From Bacteroidales bacterium (GTDB lineage Bacteria; Bacteroidota; Bacteroidia; Bacteroidales; UBA932), in NCBI GenBank assembly GCA_017555925.1, contig JAFZFL010000241.1, positions 1-8,177 on the forward strand: DNA of 8,177 bases, written 5' to 3'. A program made the position numbers and the translations under genes. Shown here one piece after another: positions 1-5,689 of the stretch; position 1 is the first letter of the stretch; every line of letters starts with the position of its first letter. Under the pieces are notes generated by a model. That model saw only the letters and a list, made by a program, of their open reading frames with translations, was not told where the DNA came from and made no database searches.

Positions 1-14
1 GAGAGAAGGCCTTT

Positions 15-662
15 ATGAAGGCCCAGGTGTATGACCAGGCACTTGAGGTGTTTAACCAGCTCAAGGAGGTTTTGAGCGAGATGAGCAATGACCTCAATGA
101 GATGTTGGAAGATACACCTAACAACCGCAGAATCAGATTGGAGTACAGGGATAGGGGAAAGTTTGAGGCAGAATTGAAATTTGCGGACGATGTGCTTATC
201 TTCAGCATGCATACAGATATTTTCCAATTTGACAGAGATCACTCAATCTGGAAAAATGAGTATGCAAAGAGAGACAAGTTCAATTCATATTGCGGTGTGA
301 TAAGCGTGTATAACTTTTTGTCAGACTCGTTGAAGTATAACAGAACAGAAGATCTTGGTTACCTTGTGGCAAGAATGTTCCTTAATAAGGAGAAACTCTT
401 TTTTGTAGAGGGAAAGAGACAGAAGCGCCAGAGGGTGTCTGAATTTGGCAAGCATACAATTTCAAAGGCGGAGCTTGTAAGTTTTGTTGAGTCGGCTATG
501 ATTTATGCAATGTCATTTGATCTGTTGGTGCCACCATATGATCTTGTGAAAGTGGCCTCTGTAGATCAGATAAATGCCAAGATTGAGAGCTCGAGGATGC
601 AGACAGGAAAACGTATGGGATACAAATATAATTCTGATGACGTATTGGAGATTGCAGAATGA
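15..662 (+). CDS. Conserved Bacteroidetes protein of unknown function
   Basis: A 215-residue soluble protein with no signal peptide or membrane segment, so probably cytoplasmic. Residues 5-32 look like an amphipathic, possibly coiled-coil helix rich in Leu and Glu. The middle has a block that looks like a conserved core (MHTDIFQFDRDHSIWK, 65-80), then YNFLSDSLKYNR (99-110), VEGKRQ (131-136) and FDLLVPPYDLVKV (168-180). The C-terminus is basic, then acidic (TGKRMGYKYNSDDV, 197-210). I recall similar uncharacterised proteins in Bacteroidales but know no function. The reading frame stays open upstream to the window edge (codons for E-K-A-F precede the ATG), so the true start may lie further left and the gene may be partial here. 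It overlaps the next gene by 4 bases (ATGA), which implies co-transcription and translational coupling with a DUF3078 outer-membrane protein and tilS. I am confident that it is a gene, less so of the start. Confidence 0.8.
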   Translation: MKAQVYDQALEVFNQLKEVLSEMSNDLNEMLEDTPNNRRIRLEYRDRGKFEAELKFADDVLIFSMHTDIFQFDRDHSIWKNEYAKRDKFNSYCGVISVYNFLSDSLKYNRTEDLGYLVARMFLNKEKLFFVEGKRQKRQRVSEFGKHTISKAELVSFVESAMIYAMSFDLLVPPYDLVKVASVDQINAKIESSRMQTGKRMGYKYNSDDVLEIAE

Positions 663-1675
663 AGCACTGTTTGTTGACATATCTTATAATCTTTCTCTTT
701 TTGCCATTTTGGGCAGAGGCTCAGTTTCTGTCAAATGACAAGAAGGGCAAGGAGCAGATTGTTGTTGTTTCAGGATTGAATAAAGAGCAGGAACTTTGTA
801 GGGTTATAGGATCAAAATTTGCACTTCCTACTGTAAATTATGAGCCTGTAACTCCTCCTAAATTCTGGAAAAAGGGAATTTTGACAGAGGTGGGTTTCTC
901 TCAGGTTTCACTGACAAACTGGGCTGCCGGAGGATCGGGGTCAGTAGCATTGAACACCTATGTGAATGCCCATATCAATTATGCCAAGGGTAATATGTTC
1001 TGGGAGAACAGGGGACAGTTCAGCTATGGATTTGTACAATCATTTGAGGACGGATACCGTAAAAGCAGTGATAAGATTCTTCTCGACAGCAAATTCGGAT
1101 ATAGGGCAGTTGACAAGTTCTACTTCTCTGCTGTATTCAATTTTACATCGCAATTCTCACCAGGTTTTACCTATGCATCTGATGGAACTGCCACAATGGT
1201 CTCCAAGATGTTTTCTCCAGCATATATGTCGTTGGGTCTTGGTATAGATTACAAACCTGGCAAAGGTGAGATATTTTCACTCAATATAGCTCCACTTACA
1301 GGCTCAACAGTTATAGTTACCGATTCACTTTTGAGGAGCAGGTACAGTAACGCTCCTGATGAGGCTGTAAGATTTGAATTGGGAGCGCAGATTACTGCCA
1401 ATCTTAAATATGAGATATTTAAAAATTGTAAGATAACAACTACCCTGAATCTCTTTTCAGACTATCTTAACAAGCCTCAAAATGTACAGATCAAATGGGA
1501 TTTCAGGACAGATTTGAAGATAAACAAGTTTTTGAGTTCGTCATTGAGAACCAATCTTATCTATGACGATAAGGTTCTTATAACAGGCAAGGATGGTCAT
1601 GCCGCTCCGCGCGTGCAGTTCCAGGAGATATTCAGTCTGTCATTTACATACACATTTGGCGAGTTTGTAAAATAA
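659..1675 (+). CDS. DUF3078 family outer-membrane beta-barrel protein
   Basis: A 338-residue exported protein. Residues 1-21 form a clear signal peptide (MKH, hydrophobic stretch to residue 18, then AEA before Gln22). After a short linker the signature typical of DUF3078 proteins appears: GFSQVSLTNWAAGGSGSV (79-96). Alternating aromatic and polar strands follow to the end (for example FWENRGQFSYGF, and the last strand SLSFTYTFGEF), as expected of an outer-membrane beta-barrel inserted by the BAM complex. DUF3078 proteins are widespread in Bacteroidetes and their role is not known. The start is fixed by the 4-base ATGA overlap with the upstream gene and by the signal peptide directly after it. 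tilS follows 4 bases after the stop, so the three genes are probably one transcript. The family call rests on the LTNWAAGG motif and overall shape; the barrel topology is inferred. Confidence 0.88.
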   Translation: MKHCLLTYLIIFLFLPFWAEAQFLSNDKKGKEQIVVVSGLNKEQELCRVIGSKFALPTVNYEPVTPPKFWKKGILTEVGFSQVSLTNWAAGGSGSVALNTYVNAHINYAKGNMFWENRGQFSYGFVQSFEDGYRKSSDKILLDSKFGYRAVDKFYFSAVFNFTSQFSPGFTYASDGTATMVSKMFSPAYMSLGLGIDYKPGKGEIFSLNIAPLTGSTVIVTDSLLRSRYSNAPDEAVRFELGAQITANLKYEIFKNCKITTTLNLFSDYLNKPQNVQIKWDFRTDLKINKFLSSSLRTNLIYDDKVLITGKDGHAAPRVQFQEIFSLSFTYTFGEFVK

Positions 1676-1679
1676 GCCT

Positions 1680-3164
1680 ATGCAATACAAGTTCAATAAG
1701 CACCTGTCGGAGATACTTCCCAAATCTGCAGGAAGAATCAATATTCTTGTTGCTGTAAGCGGCGGTGCCGATTCAATGTGCCTGTTGGATCTGTTGCATA
1801 ACTCATCACTCGATTTGAATATTGCAGCGGCTCATGTAAATTTCAATCTTAGGGGAGAGGAGAGCTGTGCAGATGAAGAGTTTGTACGTGAATGGACCTC
1901 GGCGCACTCTATAAAATGTTTCGTAAAGAGCGTTGATACAATATCTTATGCCCGTAAAAACTCTCTTTCCATAGAAATGGCTGCTCGTGAAATACGCTAC
2001 AACTGGTTCTTCTCTTTAAAGGAGGAGTACAATTTTGATTATATAGCGGTAGCCCATCACTCCAACGACAACGCAGAGACCCTTCTGCTTAATCTGATAA
2101 GAGGAACCGGTATAGCAGGGGCATCGGGAATGAAAGAACTTGACGCAAGAACATCTGTTATCAGACCTCTTTTATCCTATTCCAGACAGAGTATTGAAAA
2201 ATATCTGCAGCAGCGTGGAATCCCATACAGGACTGATCATACAAATCTTGAAAACGACTTTGCAAGAAATCGTATAAGGAATGAAGTTATACCACAATTG
2301 GAGAAGATAAATCCATCTGCTGTTGCAACAATCAACAGAAGTATGCGCCATTTTGGGGCGGTTGCGTCAATTATGGAGCGGTTGCACGAGAGCAAGAGAT
2401 TACAGCTCTGCAGTTACGGATGTGAGGCGGATTCTCCATTTATGACGGTAGTAAAGAGCCGTGTGGCAAGGCTTTATATGCAAAAGATGCTGGGCAGGGA
2501 TCTGGTATGCCATATCTCTGTTGAAGAGCTTATAAAAGAGCAGGAGTATGACTATTGGTTATATGTGTTTCTGAAAGAGTATGGCTTCAATCCAACTCAG
2601 CTTGATGATTTGGCTACGGCTTTGGAAAATGAGGATGAGAACAGGGAGAGGAAGTTTATTCTCTCATCGTCACATTTGGCTGTAAAGGAGCGTGGCTATA
2701 TAAAGGTGTACCGCAAAGAGATTCTTGATTGTTATGAGCCTGTGCCAATAGAGATGCCATTTGGTGAGATTTCACTCTCTCTTCCATCTGGCTTGAAGTT
2801 GGACTTGAGAATTACAGATAGAGAAAACGCATGCAGATATATGCAGCATGAGACTCCTTTAACAGTTGGCAATGCTCCGGTAAGATTGATGGCAGATGCA
2901 GACAAACTTAATTTCCCTCTCATATTGAGGAGTGTTGAAGCTGGCGACAGGTTCCGTCCGTTTGGTATGAATGGAGTAAAGAAGATTAACGACTACCTTT
3001 CTGATCTTAAGATAGATACTGTAATAAAAAGTGTTGTGCCCGTTTTATGTGACGGCACAAAAAAGAGCCCCGACTCACTTGTTTGTGTGCCGGGACTGCA
3101 AATTTCAAACAGCTATAGAGTTACAGACAACACCGTCCGTTGTCTTATAATCTCAATCTCCTAA
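1680..3164 (+). CDS. tilS: tRNA(Ile)-lysidine synthetase TilS
   Basis: TilS uses ATP and lysine to turn the wobble cytidine (C34) of the minor tRNA-Ile (CAU anticodon) into lysidine, so that the tRNA reads AUA and is charged with Ile rather than Met. It is normally essential and cytoplasmic. In this 494-residue protein the N-type ATP pyrophosphatase domain carries the PP-loop SGGADS (27-32), AHVNFNLRG (51-59), MAAREIRYNWF (100-110), AHHSNDNAETLLLNLIRGTG (125-144), RPLLSYSR (162-169) and DFARNRIRNEVIPQL (193-207). All are recognisable TilS blocks and none of the key residues is missing. A divergent middle section follows, then the TilS C-terminal domain with AGDRFRPFGMNGVKKINDYLSDLKI (421-445, key residues GDRF, GM, KK and DLK) and PGLQISNSYRVT (471-482). 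The length is in the usual range for long-form TilS. The start lies 4 bases after the DUF3078 gene. The last 4 bases overlap the end of the convergent sppA. Confidence 0.96.
   Translation: MQYKFNKHLSEILPKSAGRINILVAVSGGADSMCLLDLLHNSSLDLNIAAAHVNFNLRGEESCADEEFVREWTSAHSIKCFVKSVDTISYARKNSLSIEMAAREIRYNWFFSLKEEYNFDYIAVAHHSNDNAETLLLNLIRGTGIAGASGMKELDARTSVIRPLLSYSRQSIEKYLQQRGIPYRTDHTNLENDFARNRIRNEVIPQLEKINPSAVATINRSMRHFGAVASIMERLHESKRLQLCSYGCEADSPFMTVVKSRVARLYMQKMLGRDLVCHISVEELIKEQEYDYWLYVFLKEYGFNPTQLDDLATALENEDENRERKFILSSSHLAVKERGYIKVYRKEILDCYEPVPIEMPFGEISLSLPSGLKLDLRITDRENACRYMQHETPLTVGNAPVRLMADADKLNFPLILRSVEAGDRFRPFGMNGVKKINDYLSDLKIDTVIKSVVPVLCDGTKKSPDSLVCVPGLQISNSYRVTDNTVRCLIISIS
3053..3092. repeat. 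Imperfect inverted repeat inside the 3' end of tilS
   Basis: The arms CGGCAC (3053-3058) and GTGCCG (3087-3092) are complementary over six G/C-rich pairs, with further A:T pairing possible inside. They lie about 70 bases before the tilS stop, where tilS and sppA converge without a spacer. The long loop (28 bases) and the lack of a T-run on the expected side make a classical intrinsic terminator unlikely. An RNA structure that ends or protects the convergent transcripts is possible but unproven. Confidence 0.25.
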
Positions 3165-4930
3165 TAACTGAATTCGTATATGTAAGGTAATCTTGCATAG
3201 GTTTTTGTACCGTTGTAAGAGGCAAGATCTCCATATATTCTCTCAAATGCATTATAAGGGTTGGCAAGTATTTCTGCACTTACAGATGCCTCGTTAAGCT
3301 TCTCAAGGAATTTGTCCATAGAGTTTTTAGCTGCAGGATACTCAACAATTCTGTAATTTTCGAGACCTGCAAATGTTGCAGCATATTGTAGTGCATCGTA
3401 TATACCACCCTCTTTGTCGGCCAATTTGATGGCAAGTGCATCTGCACCGCTCCATACTCTGCCCTGACCTATTGAGTCTACATAGCTTGTTGTCAAATCT
3501 CTGCCGGTTGCAACAAGATCTGTGAATTTTACATATATGTCTTCTACAAAGTTCTGCATATACTTCTGTTCCTCATTATCTAAAGGTCTTACACCCATAA
3601 ACATATCTGAGTGATTGTTTGTACCCAACGATACTGAGTTTATGTCAAGATGCTTCTTGAGACCTTTGCCATAATTGAACATAAGGCTGAATACGCCTAT
3701 CGAACCTGTAAGAGTGGTGTTGTTTGTAAAGATGCAATCAGATTTTACAGAAATCCAGTATCCTCCGCTGGCTGCGTAATCGCCGAAGCTTACAATAATA
3801 GGTTTTGTCTCTCTCAAAAGTTGAAGCTCAGAATTGATCATCTCAGCAGCCTGGGCATCACCGCCTGGAGAGTTTACTCTAAGAACCAATGCTTTAATTG
3901 TAGAGTCTTCTCTTATCTTCTGAATGGCAGGACAGAACTTGTATGCTGTTATTCCATCTGAACCGTTCATTGTAATCTCGCCGTTGGCATAAAGGATAGC
4001 AATTTTATCCTTGGACTTCATATTGTTCTTTACCTTTGCTTTTGCATATTGTGCAAGAGATACCATCTTAAGGTCTTTCTCTTTTTCAACATTAAACAGT
4101 GCGCATAGTTTCTGGCCTATGCCATTATAAGTTACAGCTTCATCTGCAAGTTTGTTTTCAAGAAGGCTTTGTGCATTGCCAATCTCAAGATTATTTACAA
4201 GTTTGTTAAAGTCCTCTTCAGATATCTCTCTGCTCTGGCAGATGGCTTTTGTCCAGGTATTCCATATAGACTCAATAAGCTCTTCGTTCTGCTCTCTGTT
4301 TGCTTGGCTTATGTTGTTTGATATAAACTGCTCTGCAGCTGCTTTGAACTTGCCATGTCTTATAAGTTGCACCTCTATACCCAATCTGTCGAGAAGATCC
4401 TTAAAGAACATCATATTGGTGCCAATACCAAGAATTTGGGCGCTGCCTTCCTGTTGTATGTAAATTTTGTCGGCAACCGAAGCAAGATAATATGCTCCTT
4501 GGGAATAGTTGTTGGCATAGGCAATTACGGGTTTGCCTGAAGTCCTGAATTTTACAAGTGCATTTCTTATCTCCTCCAATTGCGTCATCCCTGTGTTTAC
4601 TTCTGAAACTGTAAGGTAGATAAATTTGATTGAAGGATCGGTTGATGCTTTGTCTATTGCAGTTACTGCATCCAGAACAGATATTGATTTGGAGGCAGGC
4701 TGGAATGACAATGCAGATATTCCGCTGAAAGGGTCATCATTGCCTCTCTCTGCAATCGGTTTTGACATATCAATTTTAAGTATTGCTGATTCCGGAATGA
4801 CAGGCTCTTGTGAGTCTGACCCTATCATTGCCAATGAACCGATGATTCCAATTAAGAGTAACATACATGCTGCAAGGGCAATGAATGTGCCCAAAACTGA
4901 TGCAGCAAGGGATTTTAGGAATGTTTTCAT
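3161..4930 (-). CDS. sppA: Signal peptide peptidase SppA, long (67K) type
   Basis: SppA is a serine protease bound to the inner membrane with its active site on the periplasmic side. It degrades signal peptides left over after secretion. This 589-residue protein has one N-terminal membrane anchor (about residues 9-36), then two tandem Peptidase_S49 domains, as in the long E. coli-type enzyme. The general-base lysine is Lys196 in GKFKAAAEQF (193-202), in the N-terminal domain. The nucleophile is Ser388 in GDYAASGGYWIS (383-394), in the C-terminal domain. RVNSPGGDAQ (351-360) and TGSIGVFSLMFN (408-419) are further family hallmarks, so the enzyme should be active. The start at 4930 places a short Lys-containing n-region directly before the anchor. 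No Shine-Dalgarno site is visible, as is normal in this phylum. The gene converges on tilS with a 4-base overlap and is divergent from the Cys-rich gene at 5109. In several Bacteroides genomes, as I recall, sppA is followed by lpxK. Here tilS occupies that side, so sppA appears to be transcribed alone. Confidence 0.96.
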   Translation of the reverse strand: MKTFLKSLAASVLGTFIALAACMLLLIGIIGSLAMIGSDSQEPVIPESAILKIDMSKPIAERGNDDPFSGISALSFQPASKSISVLDAVTAIDKASTDPSIKFIYLTVSEVNTGMTQLEEIRNALVKFRTSGKPVIAYANNYSQGAYYLASVADKIYIQQEGSAQILGIGTNMMFFKDLLDRLGIEVQLIRHGKFKAAAEQFISNNISQANREQNEELIESIWNTWTKAICQSREISEEDFNKLVNNLEIGNAQSLLENKLADEAVTYNGIGQKLCALFNVEKEKDLKMVSLAQYAKAKVKNNMKSKDKIAILYANGEITMNGSDGITAYKFCPAIQKIREDSTIKALVLRVNSPGGDAQAAEMINSELQLLRETKPIIVSFGDYAASGGYWISVKSDCIFTNNTTLTGSIGVFSLMFNYGKGLKKHLDINSVSLGTNNHSDMFMGVRPLDNEEQKYMQNFVEDIYVKFTDLVATGRDLTTSYVDSIGQGRVWSGADALAIKLADKEGGIYDALQYAATFAGLENYRIVEYPAAKNSMDKFLEKLNEASVSAEILANPYNAFERIYGDLASYNGTKTYARLPYIYEFSY

Positions 4931-4975
4931 AATATAATCTTTTAATGTTTAAACAAGTGGATAATGCAATTGTTG

Positions 4976-4983
4976 CAAAAATA
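4976..4983 (-). promoter_or_regulatory. Candidate -7 box of the sppA promoter
   Basis: Read on the minus strand, these bases are TATTTTTG, a full match to the Bacteroidetes primary sigma -7 consensus TAnnTTTG. A start site a few bases downstream would give sppA an untranslated leader of about 40 bases, AT-rich and without a Shine-Dalgarno site. A TTTG lies just upstream at 4999-4996 but is too close to be a standard -33 element, so support rests on the -7 box alone. Confidence 0.45.
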
Positions 4984-5095
4984 CTAAAACTATTCCAAAA
5001 AATGATTAAGTTGCATTTTCTGTTTTAATTTGTTAATAAAAGCTGCTGATTATATTTTTTTTTTAATTGAATGGCTGAAATTTAAAAATAAGTAT

Positions 5096-5103
5096 TAAAT
5101 TTG
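5096..5103 (+). promoter_or_regulatory. -7 box of a probably leaderless promoter
   Basis: TAAATTTG matches the Bacteroidetes -7 consensus TAnnTTTG exactly and is followed by C, as is common. Only five bases separate it from the ATG at 5109, so transcription would begin at or next to the start codon and the mRNA would have no leader. The start codon itself is well fixed by the signal sequence that follows it. No clear -33 TTTG is present at the usual spacing. Confidence 0.5.
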
Positions 5104-5108
5104 CGCAG

Positions 5109-5567
5109 ATGAAAAAGGCTATATCATATCTCTTCTCTATTCTTTTTGTGGGGATTTATATTCTTTCCACAATGGGGTATGGTGTACACAAGTGTGCCGT
5201 AGAGGGTACCAATGATGTCATAATAATGTTTGGCACAACCCCTTGTGAGTATGCGCATGCTAACAGAGGCTTGTTGAAAGGGTGTTTCTGTGCAACTGTC
5301 CATGACGAGTCAAATGGTTCTGAAGATATGCAACATGACGGTGGCTGTTGCTCTACCGAGACACATTCAGTCTCTACAGACCAGATTAATTCCAGCAATG
5401 ATGTGGATCAGACACCTTTTTTTGATTTTGCTTATGCAGTGTATGACTGCAATTTGCAGGGTGTTCTCTCTGATTGCTCCTCTTTTAACGGGGTGGTTTA
5501 CTCTACCGGCTTCAAAATGCCACTGACCAGTGGCATTCATATCAAAAACTCACAGTTAAGAGTTTAG
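5109..5567 (+). CDS. Small Cys/His-rich exported protein, possible metal binder
   Basis: A 152-residue protein with a lysine-led hydrophobic N-terminus (residues 1-22), which is either a signal peptide or an uncleaved membrane anchor; no convincing cleavage site is visible. The rest should face the periplasm or cell surface. It has eight Cys (29, 46, 59, 61, 80, 81, 114, 123) and six His (27, 50, 65, 76, 86, 144). They are grouped as HKC (27-29), a CxC with nearby His (59-65), and HDGGCC...H (76-86). The HxC just after the hydrophobic segment and the later CC pair resemble the Bacteroidetes HYC_CC_PP type of small secreted proteins, with Lys in place of Tyr. That resemblance is from memory and not exact. 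Position upstream of a CxxxCC-bearing TonB receptor and an HMA protein suggests binding of copper or another thiophilic metal; disulfide bonding is an alternative. The promoter appears leaderless, and a 10+10 palindrome lies inside its 3' end. No enzymatic motif is seen. Confidence 0.8.
   Translation: MKKAISYLFSILFVGIYILSTMGYGVHKCAVEGTNDVIIMFGTTPCEYAHANRGLLKGCFCATVHDESNGSEDMQHDGGCCSTETHSVSTDQINSSNDVDQTPFFDFAYAVYDCNLQGVLSDCSSFNGVVYSTGFKMPLTSGIHIKNSQLRV
5516..5537. repeat. Near-perfect 22-base palindrome near the 3' end of the Cys-rich gene
   Basis: The arms AATGCCACTG (5516-5525) and CAGTGGCATT (5528-5537) are perfectly complementary with only two bases (AC) between them. In RNA this would be a stable hairpin of at least nine pairs with a four-base loop. 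It lies within codons 136-143, about 30 bases before the stop. No T-run follows, so it is not a standard intrinsic terminator. It could protect or end the upstream part of the transcript and so set different levels for the small protein and the receptor, or it could bind a dimeric protein. The palindrome is seen directly; any function is inferred. Confidence 0.6.
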
Positions 5568-5589
5568 TCAATTCTACAAATGTGGAAGT

Positions 5590-5633
5590 TGTACAATCTT
5601 TTGTATGACCTCCTTTTTGCGTGCGTCATGCAC
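5590..5633. promoter_or_regulatory. Two short palindromes upstream of the TonB receptor, candidate operator
   Basis: The 122-base gap between the Cys-rich gene and the receptor contains TTGTACAA-type symmetry and the repeat TACAA-TCTT-TTGTA (5592-5605). It then has GTGC-GTCAT-GCAC (5621-5633). They lie just upstream of a weak -7 candidate, TAAGTCTG at 5644-5651 (one mismatch to TAnnTTTG). This could be the control region of the receptor gene. The arms are only 4-5 bases, so chance is a real alternative. No cobalamin or other known riboswitch fits in this space. Confidence 0.25.
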
Positions 5634-5689
5634 ATCGTTACATTAAGTCTGATATTGTTCCCAGATAAAAAATAAAATTATTCAAACAT

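Larger units (their letters stand above)
4931..5108. promoter_or_regulatory. Divergent AT-rich promoter region between sppA and the Cys-rich gene
   Basis: This 178-base region separates two genes read away from each other and must hold both promoters. It is strongly AT-rich, carries a run of ten T (5055-5064), and has a TAnnTTTG box in each orientation (minus 4983-4976, plus 5096-5103). No small open reading frame, tRNA or riboswitch-like structure was recognised. The T-run could act as a curved or UP-like upstream element for the rightward promoter. Confidence 0.6.

Noticed and set aside
3061..3080. Minus-strand GAG...CTC followed by a T-run inside tilS as an sppA terminator
   Set aside because: The stem is only 3-4 pairs. 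The T-run is simply the AAAAAA of Lys codons in tilS read on the other strand.
4626..4937. Open frame of about 100 codons on the plus strand, antisense to the sppA start
   Set aside because: It lies fully against the well-supported sppA coding frame, has no recognisable domain, and similar antisense frames occur at several places in sppA. Treated as a shadow.
5055..5064. Run of ten T as a phase-variation tract
   Set aside because: It is intergenic, 44 bases before the start codon and not between known -33 and -7 elements. It is more simply AT-rich upstream DNA, and a single sequence cannot show length variation.
5568..5689. Riboswitch upstream of the TonB receptor (for example cobalamin)
   Set aside because: The gap is too short and lacks the conserved cobalamin-box-like sequence.
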